From contig CAWBGG010000005.1 in the NCBI GenBank assembly GCA_963788205.1, positions 496,001 through 560,000 on the forward strand: a stretch of 64,000 nt of DNA. Direction: 5' to 3'. The DNA comes from CAVVMA01 sp963788205. Its GTDB lineage: Bacteria > Desulfobacterota > Binatia > Binatales > Binataceae. The translations under genes were made by a program, and so were the position numbers. The notes under the pieces were generated by a model that was not told the DNA's origin, searched no databases, and saw only the letters and a program-made list of their open reading frames with translations. This document shows, piece after piece, positions 1 to 7,841 of this stretch (position 1 is the stretch's first letter; every line of letters starts with the position of its first letter).

Positions 1-47
1 ATACCGGTCGTGAGGCTCGCGAGCACGCTGGCAAGCTGGCTATCCAT
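1..47 (-). CDS. 5' end of an unidentified gene, cut by the window edge
   Basis: A minus-strand ATG at 45-47 opens a frame reading MDSQLASVLASLTTG before running off the left edge. An AAGGGA-like ribosome-binding sequence lies about 8 bases upstream of the ATG. Only about 15 residues are visible, so no function can be proposed. It is divergent from the L,D-transpeptidase gene, and the two would share the ~110-base intergenic region. Confidence 0.35.
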   Translation of the reverse strand, partial: MDSQLASVLASLTTG

Positions 48-158
48 TCGTATTGTCCCTTCTCGCATTGTCCTTTTTGCCGGCTTCGGTCTCGGCTCTG
101 AGAATTGACCTGCGCGATGGGCGCCCGCAAAATGATCATCGAAGGCGACCACGACCAA

Positions 159-893
159 ATGACCGGGCGAAGCGTGCATCGTGTCCTTAATATCCTGATC
201 CGAACCATCCTGGTTTTCGCCGCCGTCGCCGGAATTTCAGCGCCGCGCGCCCGCGCACAGACCGTCTCGCCGCCGGCGCAATCGGCGCCTGCCGCGACCG
301 TCGCCGCGGTCTATCCTCCCTCGCATACAGCCGCGCCCGCCGCGATACCCTCGCCAGCGCACGCGCAAATCGACGGCGCGACCACTGAGACGCCCGGCGA
401 GTTGGCCTACCGCCGAACCGCCGACGCCTCCGTGCTCGACAAGCATAACTGGGCGCTCATGGCCTACAAGCAGCGTCATCAACTGATCCTCTACTATCAG
501 GGCCGGCTCTACAAAACCTATCACGCGGTCTTCGGACGCAGCCCCGAAAGCGGCACCAAGCTATGGGCCGGCGACCGGCGCACTCCCGAGGGCCTCTACG
601 TGATCGTCAAGAAGTACCCCAGCCGCAGATGGAAATGGTTTTTGCGCCTCAACTATCCGAACAAGGTGGACCGCAACCGCTACGAAGCTCTGCGCGAGCA
701 AGGGATTGTACCGATCAGCGGCGGACGGCCGCTGCCAGAGGGCAACGCGATCGGAATCCACGGCACCGATATGCCGATCCTCAACCAGGGCGACGTTGAT
801 TGGACCACCGGCTGCATCTCGGTCGACAACCAGGCGATCACGGAGCTCGATCGGCTCGTGCCGATCGGGACGATGGTAGTCATCGAGCCCTGA
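159..893 (+). CDS. L,D-transpeptidase (YkuD domain), exported
   Basis: YkuD-family L,D-transpeptidases act in the periplasm, cross-linking or modifying peptidoglycan through a catalytic Cys. From the ATG at 159 the protein is 244 aa. It opens with a basic then hydrophobic signal sequence (MTGRSVHR...LVFAAVAGI) and a Pro/Ala-rich linker to about residue 110. The YkuD domain follows, with the catalytic HGTD (His ~201) and TTGCIS (Cys ~219) near the C-terminus. An in-frame start at 105 would put 18 polar residues before the signal peptide, so 159 is preferred. The family match is clear. The exact role (3-3 cross-linking, lipoprotein attachment or amidase-like) cannot be read from the sequence. 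Confidence 0.9.
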   Translation: MTGRSVHRVLNILIRTILVFAAVAGISAPRARAQTVSPPAQSAPAATVAAVYPPSHTAAPAAIPSPAHAQIDGATTETPGELAYRRTADASVLDKHNWALMAYKQRHQLILYYQGRLYKTYHAVFGRSPESGTKLWAGDRRTPEGLYVIVKKYPSRRWKWFLRLNYPNKVDRNRYEALREQGIVPISGGRPLPEGNAIGIHGTDMPILNQGDVDWTTGCISVDNQAITELDRLVPIGTMVVIEP

Positions 894-1028
894 CCTCAAC
901 GCCGATCGCGGCATCAGCAATGGCCTCGCCTCTCAGAGGGCGGTGGAATAAGAGTTGATCACGCGGCCCTGACAGCCGCGGCGGCGATTGATAGAGTTCT
1001 CGCCGCACGGGCCTGGGGAGGCTCCGTG

Positions 1029-1625
1029 ATGCGGCCGATGGTCTGCATCGTGGTTCTTGCAACGGCGGCCAATGGGTTGGGCGCATGCGGCCCGTCCGCC
1101 ACTAGCCGCCGTTTCTTCAAGTCGCTCAGCGCCGACAGCCATCCGCTCGCAGTTGCAACCTTCGAGGAAGCCCGCCTTCCGATCGCTCCCAACTCGCATG
1201 GTGTGATGGCCGGTTACATTCCGGCGGCGGAGGACGACGCGAACGATGATCCCCGAGATGCGCGCTTTACCTATCTGATCGATTTCCGGGTGGTTTCGAG
1301 CCGCGCGATGGGCGAGCAACTCGAATGGCGCGGCGTGCGCCGCATATTCTTCAGTCCCCGGGGCGCGCACGCATCATTCGCCGATCTCTCCAGCTTCAGC
1401 CATGGCCGCCAAATCGAGACCGACACGGTGAGACTCATGGGCGACTACGACTCCGCCGACACCCATCTGACGCTCCAGATGCGGGTCTACGAAAGCACGG
1501 TCGAGGCGGTCCAGTTCGAGGGCCAACCGGTCGCCGCGCCCGAGCACGAGCCGTCGCTTTTCCTGGGTATCTGGCGCGACAACATCAACGGATGGATGCT
1601 CACCAGCTCGCCGACGAACTTCTGA
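1029..1625 (+). CDS. Predicted lipoprotein, first of a tandem pair
   Basis: Unrecognised 198-aa protein. A GGGGAGG ribosome-binding site precedes the ATG at 1029 (a GTG at 1026 is in frame). The N-terminus has a signal sequence ending in the lipobox-like LGAC, so export and lipidation are likely. The body shares a pattern with the next gene: RFTYLIDFRVV, then GVRRIFFSPRG, then a hydrophobic C-terminal half. The second copy starts 2 bases after this stop. No enzyme motif is visible. The pair probably arose by tandem duplication and sits in the cell envelope. Confidence 0.7.
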   Translation: MRPMVCIVVLATAANGLGACGPSATSRRFFKSLSADSHPLAVATFEEARLPIAPNSHGVMAGYIPAAEDDANDDPRDARFTYLIDFRVVSSRAMGEQLEWRGVRRIFFSPRGAHASFADLSSFSHGRQIETDTVRLMGDYDSADTHLTLQMRVYESTVEAVQFEGQPVAAPEHEPSLFLGIWRDNINGWMLTSSPTNF

Positions 1626-1627
1626 CG

Positions 1628-2206
1628 ATGAAAGCGCCGACCGTCATAGTCGCCGTGCTGGCCCTGGCAGCCGCAGGATGTGGCGTTACAGCTCCGCCGG
1701 ATCGCTCGGACGCCGAGCAGCCGACCGCGGTCGCGACTTTGGGACGTTTCACGATCGGTGCACGAGGCAGAATTTGGGGCTTTGCCGCCGACTGGCCGAT
1801 CGATGGGCAGGAGCCGGCTCCGGAGTCCGGTAATCCGCGTTTTACCTACGTCACCGACTTTCGGATCATTGAGCTCAGCCCCGCCGACCCCCACTTGCCG
1901 ATCAAGGCAACCGGCATTCGGCGAATTTACTTTCATCCGGGCGGTCTGCGGCCAGCGCTCGGCAACGTCTCCCGATTCGTCAACGGCGAGCCGATCGCGA
2001 TTGAGGAGGTGAAATTCACCTTCGAGTATCTGCTCCCCATCGGGGAGGTGAAGTTGCGGATGCGAGCGCGTCAGACTTCGGCGCGGGCGTTTGAGTGTGA
2101 CGGGCGGACGATCAGCCCCGCGGTGGAGCGCGATGAATCGTTTGAGATGTTCGGCCGCTATTCGGCTCAGTATCGCGGCCTGCTGCTGACTGCCACCGGC
2201 ACCTGA
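1628..2206 (+). CDS. Predicted lipoprotein, second of a tandem pair
   Basis: 192-aa protein starting at ATG 1628, 2 bases beyond the preceding stop, so translation is probably coupled. It has a signal peptide and lipobox AAAGC. Its body parallels the upstream gene: RFTYVTDFRII corresponds to RFTYLIDFRVV, and TGIRRIYFHPGG to GVRRIFFSPRG. This indicates an old tandem duplication. Function unknown. The stop lies 10 bases from the convergent DUF1329 stop. Confidence 0.7.
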   Translation: MKAPTVIVAVLALAAAGCGVTAPPDRSDAEQPTAVATLGRFTIGARGRIWGFAADWPIDGQEPAPESGNPRFTYVTDFRIIELSPADPHLPIKATGIRRIYFHPGGLRPALGNVSRFVNGEPIAIEEVKFTFEYLLPIGEVKLRMRARQTSARAFECDGRTISPAVERDESFEMFGRYSAQYRGLLLTATGT

Positions 2207-2216
2207 GCGCGCGGCC

Positions 2217-3533
2217 TTAGTGTCCCAGCCGCTCCATCGCGTTGGGCTCGAAGAACGACTTGGTGACCACGCCCATGTTGATGTACCAGCATTCGTGCTC
2301 CTGAGGCTGGCGTCCGGGGGTGTAGATTACGGTCGAGAAGCCGTTCTGTACGTTCTCGTCCACCAGCGCGGTCTGAAACATCCGCTTGAACGGATATATC
2401 GCGACCGTGGCGTCGGGCACCGGTCGATCGCGATAGGCATTGAAAGTTGCGATCGTCTTCCATAGCTGGCCATCGCGATCGTACTCGTCGGAGGCGCTGA
2501 TGAACCAGCCTTCGGAATCGATGTAGAGCACGCGCTTGGGGATTGTGACGCCGCTCCCGAGCAACGCGATTTTCTTGGCGGTCGCCTCGATCACATAGAG
2601 CTGGCGCATCTCCCAATTCTCGGGACAGACGGTTCGGCTGCCATCGAAGGGGCACGGCTTGGCCGGCGAATTTGCCGCATGCGCGCAGGCCAGCATCGGC
2701 TTTTCGGCCAGCAGCTTGTAGGTGTAGTCCTCGATCTTGGCGGCGAAGCCAAAAAAGGAGTCGGGGTCGAGATTGTTGGCGTAGGTGGACGGGCCGCCGC
2801 CGCCCTGGTCGGGCAGGATACCCATTGTGTCCGAAAGCGTAGTCGGCGAGATGCGGCGCTTGAGCCGGCTGTGAGGATTGTAGTACCAGGCGTTGTCTTC
2901 CACGCCGGGAGAAATGCTCCGATAGCGTACGAAACCGTAGCCTCGCAGTTCGGCCGGCTCCAGGCACGGGTACGCGCCGAAGCGGTAGCGGATACCGGCG
3001 CCGGTCGCCTCCGGGTCGGTCGGAATCGGCGCGACCTCGACTCGTCCGGTGTTGTTGTAGAAGGCGAAGTGCCCGATGACGATATGCGCGACCGGATCGG
3101 CCTCACCGGTGCCGGCGGCATAGCTGGCGAGCTCGACATCCCGAACATCGACATCGTCCGTATAGAGCGGACGATAGCTGAAATTCCACATCACCTTGGT
3201 CGCGCACTGCGGGTCGTTCGCGTCGAGCAGCGGAAACGGCTGACCCGCCACATAGTTCTTGAGCTCGCCCTTGGCGCCCAGCGCCACCTGCGAGGAGTAC
3301 TCCTCGGTCGCGCTCTTGTACGGCGGCGGCCAGTCCAGGCGCTCCGGCGGGACGATCTTCATCTGCATCCCCTGTTTCACCAGGATCAGGTTGCCCGGGC
3401 TCACCAGGTCGGCAACCTTGTCGGCGTTCTTGGGGGTGATCACGTCGCCCGGCTGCACGGCTGCCGAAGCGGAAGGACAGACGATGCCGGCGAGGGCGAG
3501 AATGACCGCAGCCGCTCTGGAAAAGGTGCGCAT
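2217..3533 (-). CDS. DUF1329 family exported protein
   Basis: 438 aa from the ATG at 3533, which starts directly at a signal peptide (MRTFSRAAAVILALAGIVCPSASA). A start at 3584 would add 17 polar residues in front and is unlikely. Features of DUF1329 proteins are visible: GDVITPKNADKVADLVSPGN near the N-terminus, a Pro-rich ERLDWPPPY segment and repeated aromatic beta-strand patterns. DUF1329 proteins are thought to be periplasmic or outer-membrane-associated with a LolB/LolA-like fold, often near RND or lipid-transport genes; no such partner is adjacent here. Substrate unknown. Confidence 0.8.
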   Translation of the reverse strand: MRTFSRAAAVILALAGIVCPSASAAVQPGDVITPKNADKVADLVSPGNLILVKQGMQMKIVPPERLDWPPPYKSATEEYSSQVALGAKGELKNYVAGQPFPLLDANDPQCATKVMWNFSYRPLYTDDVDVRDVELASYAAGTGEADPVAHIVIGHFAFYNNTGRVEVAPIPTDPEATGAGIRYRFGAYPCLEPAELRGYGFVRYRSISPGVEDNAWYYNPHSRLKRRISPTTLSDTMGILPDQGGGGPSTYANNLDPDSFFGFAAKIEDYTYKLLAEKPMLACAHAANSPAKPCPFDGSRTVCPENWEMRQLYVIEATAKKIALLGSGVTIPKRVLYIDSEGWFISASDEYDRDGQLWKTIATFNAYRDRPVPDATVAIYPFKRMFQTALVDENVQNGFSTVIYTPGRQPQEHECWYINMGVVTKSFFEPNAMERLGH

Positions 3534-3625
3534 AAGCCTCCATGCAGAGCGGTGGCCCTGCCGTGCGGAATTGCGTCCTGACACGGCATCTTACGTCACA
3601 GCGGACGCGAGGGAAATCTTGAAGC

Positions 3626-5029
3626 TCAAGGCTCGGGGGGACGAGCGGCCAGCGGACGGCGGCGCGACATCAGCGCGTAGACCGGCACGCCGCTCATCAC
3701 GATCAGAAGGCCGGGCCAGGTATAGCGGGGCTTGACCGCCAGCAAGTCTGCCATCAAGGCGAGCGCCGCGACGATATACGCGGCCGGTATGTACGGGAAA
3801 CCCCACGCCCGGTAGGGCCGGGGGCGCCCGGCGTGGGTGGTGCGCAGTACGAAGACCGCGCCGATAGTCAATACATAGAATAGCAACTGGGCGAAGACTA
3901 CATAGTCCAGCAGCTCCGAATAGGTACCCGATAGCGCCAGCAGGCACGCCCATGCCGCCTGGATCTTGAGCGCGGCGCCCGGCACGCGCGCGCGGTTGAG
4001 GCGCGACGCCGCGGCGAAAAACACGCCGTCTTCCGCCATCGCATAGATCACGCGCGCGCCGGTCAGGATCAATCCGTTGGCGCATCCGAAAGTGGATATC
4101 ATCACCAATATCGCGGTGAGCGCCGCCCCCGCCCGGCCCCATACCATCTCCATCGCGGCGGCCGCGACCCGGTCGCTCGCCGCCCCGGCCATCCCGGCGG
4201 CGGGAAGCTCGCATAGATAGGCCACGTTGGTCAGGACGTAGAGCACAATCACGAGGATCGTTCCGCCGGCGAGCGCGAGCGGCAGGTCGCGCTGCGGATC
4301 GCGCACTTCGGAGGCGGCGAAGGTCACGGTCGCCCATGCGTCGGCGGAAAACAGGCTGCCAACCATCGCGGCGCCGAACACACTCAGGAATCCCAGCGAG
4401 AGCGGCGCCGACCCGAAAAAGGCCGCGTGACTCGAAAAGTTCGCCCGGATCGCGTCTGGGTTGGGCGCCAAGACGCATCCCAGCGCGATGATCAGCAAGA
4501 GCGACAGCGCCTTGGCCGAGGTGAAAACATTCTGGACCATGCGGCCCGCGTCGAGACCGCGCAGATTGGTCGCGGTGAGCATCACGACCACTGCGATCGC
4601 GCCCAGGCGCTCGCCCGAAAGGCCCACCGAACCCCATCCCAGCCATACCCGCGAACCCAGCGCCGGCCACAGCACGCCCGCGAAGCGCGCGAAGGCGACC
4701 GCCACCGCCGCGACCGTGCCGGTCTGAATCACCAGCAGCAGGGTCCATCCGAACAGGAAGGCGCAGAGCCTGCCGTAGGCCTCGCGCAGGTAGACGTATT
4801 GCCCGCCGGCCAGCGGCATCATCGCGGCCAGCTCACCGTAGGAGAGCGCGCCCGCGATCGTCATCAGGCCGCTGACGATCCATACGGCGAGAATCGCGGC
4901 CGGCGAGCTTACGTGGCGCGCGATGTCGGCTGAGACGATAAAGATCCCCGAGCCGATCATCGAGCCGGCCACGATCGTCGCCGAGTCGAAGAGCGACAGG
5001 GTGGGCTTGAGTCCTTCCGATTCCATCAA
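3626..5029 (-). CDS. APC-superfamily amino acid permease
   Basis: 467 aa with about 12 hydrophobic segments. The first helix carries the APC glycine motif GSMIGSGIFI, followed by the conserved GALSYGELAAMMPLAGGQYVY region of helices 2-3. These are hallmarks of amino acid/polyamine permeases of the LAT/SteT type. It probably exchanges or imports amino acids across the inner membrane; the substrate cannot be read. The C-terminal tail is short and basic. The gene is not obviously in an operon. A second, distant APC permease lies at 23311-24708. Confidence 0.88.
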   Translation of the reverse strand: MMESEGLKPTLSLFDSATIVAGSMIGSGIFIVSADIARHVSSPAAILAVWIVSGLMTIAGALSYGELAAMMPLAGGQYVYLREAYGRLCAFLFGWTLLLVIQTGTVAAVAVAFARFAGVLWPALGSRVWLGWGSVGLSGERLGAIAVVVMLTATNLRGLDAGRMVQNVFTSAKALSLLLIIALGCVLAPNPDAIRANFSSHAAFFGSAPLSLGFLSVFGAAMVGSLFSADAWATVTFAASEVRDPQRDLPLALAGGTILVIVLYVLTNVAYLCELPAAGMAGAASDRVAAAAMEMVWGRAGAALTAILVMISTFGCANGLILTGARVIYAMAEDGVFFAAASRLNRARVPGAALKIQAAWACLLALSGTYSELLDYVVFAQLLFYVLTIGAVFVLRTTHAGRPRPYRAWGFPYIPAAYIVAALALMADLLAVKPRYTWPGLLIVMSGVPVYALMSRRRPLAARPPEP

Positions 5030-5169
5030 CGACCCGCGCCGGCGGCCTCGCGGTCCGGCGAATCACCGATGGGGATACGTGGCGCGAGCCCGACATGCAA
5101 GCTCTTTAACTTTTGCGGGAGTCGGCTTATGTGATGTATGCAGAATCGTTCAGTTGAAAGGAGTCACCG

Positions 5170-5646
5170 ATGGCGTCAAAGAAACCGGCGGCAAAGAAGC
5201 CCGCGGCAAAGAAACCGAGTCCACATCTTCGTCAGCTCGAGCAGCTTCGCGACACGATCCTCGGACTGCGGGACAAGCTCGAGAAGGAGGCGAGCCAGCA
5301 CAAGCTCCAGAAGCGGCTGGCTGAAGAGGCGAAAAAGGCGCGCGCCAAAGTCGCCCAGCAGGTCGACGTGCTCAAGAAGCACGGAGAATCGCTGACCAAA
5401 CAACTGCGCGGAGTGATCGCCGAGGCCGAGAAAAAACAGAAGCAGGCGCGCGACGAGGCGATCGCGAAGGTAGCCGAGCTTAGCAAGGAGCTCGGGCTTA
5501 GAACTGCGGAACTCAAGCGTAAATCCGCCGAGCTCTCCAAGCTGGCGATGGAATCGGCCGAGCGCGCCCGAGCGATCATCACCGAGCCGGCGGCGCCCGA
5601 AACATCGTCCGCCGCGCCCGAGGCTCCCAAGCCGCCCGAATCCTGA
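5170..5646 (+). CDS. Histone H1-like / coiled-coil protein
   Basis: 158 aa. The first 16 residues are an AAKKPAAKKP-type Lys/Ala/Pro tail like the C-terminal tails of histone H1 and bacterial nucleoid proteins. Residues ~20-135 are one long charged heptad-rich helix. The last 25 are Pro/Ala/Glu-rich. The ATG is preceded by AAAGGAG with good spacing. A DNA-binding or nucleoid-associated role is inferred from the basic tail only. No signal peptide or catalytic motif is seen. Confidence 0.65.
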   Translation: MASKKPAAKKPAAKKPSPHLRQLEQLRDTILGLRDKLEKEASQHKLQKRLAEEAKKARAKVAQQVDVLKKHGESLTKQLRGVIAEAEKKQKQARDEAIAKVAELSKELGLRTAELKRKSAELSKLAMESAERARAIITEPAAPETSSAAPEAPKPPES

Positions 5647-5834
5647 GATCGCGCGCGGGATTGCGAGTGGTGCTCGGGTCAGCGAATAAGTAGCTGGCGA
5701 CGGCGCGAGAGTGCAGCGGAGAATCGATCGAACCGAGGATCGATCCGGCGAGAGCGTCTTTGCGATCGTTCCATGGCCAACACCGATCAGCAAAGATCGA
5801 TGCCGGCCGTGGAAGGTTCAAAGCTTGGTCTGGA

Positions 5835-6029
5835 TCAGGAAGCCGTCGCCGCCGGAGCGGGAGCCGCAGGCGTAGCTTCCGGAGCCGCCGGGCTCGCCTC
5901 AGCCGCGGCGGGGCTGGCTTCCGCAGGAGCCGCCGACGCCTCGGGCGCCGCAGGAGGAGCTGTCTCCTCGGATTTCTGACAGGCCGCGAACAACAGAGTC
6001 GCCAGTGCCAGGATCAGGATCTTGCGCAT
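5835..6029 (-). CDS. Small Ala/Pro-rich lipoprotein
   Basis: 64 aa from the ATG at 6029, preceded by an excellent AAGGAGGAAG ribosome-binding site. MRKILILALATLLFAAC is a signal peptide with lipobox. The mature part is an almost pure Ala/Pro/Glu repeat (units like EASPAAPEA). Such proteins are commonly predicted as envelope lipoproteins of unknown role. The opposite strand is also open here (5773-5979), but it lacks a start signal and reads as a compositional mirror. Confidence 0.6.
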   Translation of the reverse strand: MRKILILALATLLFAACQKSEETAPPAAPEASAAPAEASPAAAEASPAAPEATPAAPAPAATAS

Positions 6030-6056
6030 CGCTTCCTCCTTGATTCCTCTCACCAA

Positions 6057-6539
6057 TCGCGCAGCAAAATGACGAAACGGCGCTAAGGATACTTTAGGCC
6101 GTGGGCCACTTCAAGCGCGCCCTTGTTGAACGAATGCGTAGCCTGGTGACAAAAGCCGCGCAAGGAAATTTGATTGTCGCGAGACAGTCTGTAGAATCAA
6201 ATCCGCGTCATCACATTACCCCGGAGGGGAGGGCAGAGATTGGTGGAGAGGCGGAGTCGGACGGGAATGGGTGGACTGGTATCGTCAAATCAAACATCTC
6301 GAGTGATCGAACCTGAGCTCGATATGAATCGTCAGAGCCCGCGGGTTGCGGCGAGCGTCTTTTGGCTGCGCGATCTGCTGCGCGTATTCGTGCCGGCGGG
6401 CCGCTCGACGGCGCCGCCGATGCGCTCGGTAGATCGCGAGCTCGAAGAGGCGTGGCCCTCGCACGATCGTTGAGTTGCCGCGGCGCGGCGGCAAACCGTG
6501 CTCGGAACCATTGCTCAAGCGCACAAAAAGGGACAGCCG
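6057..6539. other. Intergenic stretch without a convincing gene
   Basis: About 480 bases between the small lipoprotein and the RidA gene. Short plus-strand frames exist (6101-6316; one from about 6324 to 6473 beginning MNRQSPRVAASVFWLRDLL), but none has a clear ribosome-binding site or recognisable motif. The stretch from 6100 to 6330 is more A/T-rich than its surroundings, as expected for a promoter region serving the RidA gene. Confidence 0.4.
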
Positions 6540-7226
6540 ATGGGCGCAATCGTACGAATTTCCAGCAACGCACCGTGGGAACCGATCGCGGGATACTCGC
6601 GCGCGGTAAAAGCGGGCGACTGGGTGTCAGTCTCCGGCACGACCGCGACCGGCGCGCAGGGCGGCCTGGTCGGCGTGGGGCAGATGTACGTGCAGGCCAA
6701 GCAGGCGATCGCCAACCTCGCGGCGGCGCTGGGCCGGCTCGGGCTTGATTTGCGCCACGTGGTGCGCACGCGGATCTTCGTGACCGACATCTCGCGCTTC
6801 GAGGCGGTGGCGCGGGCGCATCGTGAGGCCTTCGGCGAGGCGCGGCCGGCATCCACGATGGTCGAAGTGCGCAAGCTGGTTCATCCCGACATGCTGGTGG
6901 AGATCGAAGCCGACGCGTACGCAGGCGACGTGGGAGTAGCGCCCGCGACTCACGCGCCTGCGGCGGTTCAGGCCGCGCCGCCGATGGCGGCGCGGCCTGA
7001 ACCGCTACAACGCCCCGCAGCACCGAAGGCGCCAGTTTTGCCGCCCGCCGTCAAGGCGGCGGCATCGCCACCTCCGGCAAAGGTCGCGCCGAAGCCGGCA
7101 CTGTCGAAGGCCGTCACGAAACCGGCACCATCAAAGGCTGTGGCGAAGCCAGCGCCGTCGAAGCCAGCGGCGAGTCCGCTGCCCAAGGCCAAGGCGGCTG
7201 TGCGCAAGCCGCCCAAGCACCGATAG
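6540..7226 (+). CDS. RidA/YjgF domain with histone H1-like tail
   Basis: 228 aa from the ATG at 6540. Residues 1-~122 are a RidA/YjgF/UK114 domain (NAPWEPIAGYSRAVKAGDWV; a central QAIANLAAALGRLG; the C-terminal RPASTMVEVRKLVHPDMLVEIEADAY). RidA proteins deaminate reactive enamine/imine intermediates; the binding Arg of that family is represented by the R in ARPASTMVEV. Residues ~130-228 form a low-complexity Pro/Ala/Lys tail with repeats of the type KPAPSKAVA. Typical RidA proteins end after ~130 residues, so the tail is unusual and may bind nucleic acid or be simple low-complexity expansion. Confidence 0.8.
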   Translation: MGAIVRISSNAPWEPIAGYSRAVKAGDWVSVSGTTATGAQGGLVGVGQMYVQAKQAIANLAAALGRLGLDLRHVVRTRIFVTDISRFEAVARAHREAFGEARPASTMVEVRKLVHPDMLVEIEADAYAGDVGVAPATHAPAAVQAAPPMAARPEPLQRPAAPKAPVLPPAVKAAASPPPAKVAPKPALSKAVTKPAPSKAVAKPAPSKPAASPLPKAKAAVRKPPKHR

Positions 7227-7266
7227 CGTACTCTCCGGCTGCGCGCCTCGACCTCCCGCGCGCGCC

Positions 7267-7336
7267 GCCTTTTCTGCCCCTCTCCCTGACCAGGGAGAGG
7301 GCGCGCGAGCATCGCGAGCGCGGGTGAGGGTTGCCT
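7267..7336 (+). repeat. Palindromic intergenic repeat, left of the DUF559 gene
   Basis: Contains a CCCTCTCCCTGACCAGGGAGAGGG hairpin, split here as CCCTCTCCCT / AGGGAGAGGG, followed by GCGGGTGAGGG. The same unit in inverted orientation lies at 7702-7760, and variants occur near 34690, 34822, 60167, 60620 and 60870. It belongs to a dispersed extragenic palindrome family. Confidence 0.8.
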
Positions 7337-7344
7337 GATTTTCT

Positions 7345-7644
7345 TCACAGCGCGTCCCGAATCTTTTGCAGTACACCCTCGGTGGCGTTCAGCACCTCAT
7401 GATTCCAGAATCTCAAGACTCGATGGCCTCGCGCAGCCAATAGCTCCTCTCGCTTCAGAGCCTTGGCGCGTTCGAGATCATGTTGCCCGCCGTCTACTTC
7501 GATTACCAGCCTGCGTTCGCGGCAGCGGAAATCGACGATGAAATTGCCAATCGGAAACTGTCTGCGAAATTTGAGGTCGCCGATTTGTCCCGCACGAAGG
7601 TGAGACCATAGTCGTGCTTCGGCATCAGTCTGTTCGCGCCGCAA
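7345..7644 (-). CDS. DUF559 / Vsr-like endonuclease-fold protein
   Basis: 99 aa. DUF559 proteins resemble the very-short-patch repair endonuclease core. Visible family features: the N-terminal TDAEARLWSHLR, then LKFRRQFPIGNFIVDFRC, then LVIEVDGGQHD with the acidic residue and DGGQH motif, and a RGHRVLRFWNHEVL tail. The gene is bracketed by inverted copies of the palindromic repeat (7267-7336, 7702-7760). Small DUF559 genes often occur this way and may travel with such repeats. The biological role is unknown. An alternative start lies a few codons upstream. Confidence 0.8.
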   Translation of the reverse strand: MRREQTDAEARLWSHLRAGQIGDLKFRRQFPIGNFIVDFRCRERRLVIEVDGGQHDLERAKALKREELLAARGHRVLRFWNHEVLNATEGVLQKIRDAL

Positions 7645-7701
7645 GCGGCGGGCGCGATCATGAGGTCCGATTTCAGCCGTGCGTGCGTGTTTGATCTCAG
7701 G

Positions 7702-7760
7702 CTACCCTCACCCGCGCTCACGATGCTCGCGCGGCCTCTCCCTGGTCAGGGGGAGGCGTT
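7702..7760 (-). repeat. Palindromic intergenic repeat, right of the DUF559 gene
   Basis: Inverted copy of the repeat at 7267-7336: CCCTCACCCGCGCTC, then a short hairpin CCTCTCCCTGGTCAGGGGGAGG. Together with the left copy it frames the DUF559 gene symmetrically. Confidence 0.8.
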
Positions 7761-7841
7761 AGGAGACTGCGCTATCGCCGATGGGCTGCATGCACACCCT
7801 CAGTAGTTGCACAGCACAGCCGCCGCCCTTCCACAGCGCCC

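Noticed and set aside
5773..5979. Plus-strand 68-aa frame over the small lipoprotein gene
   Set aside because: Ala/Gly-rich mirror of the Ala/Pro-rich lipoprotein; the minus-strand gene has a strong ribosome-binding site and lipobox.
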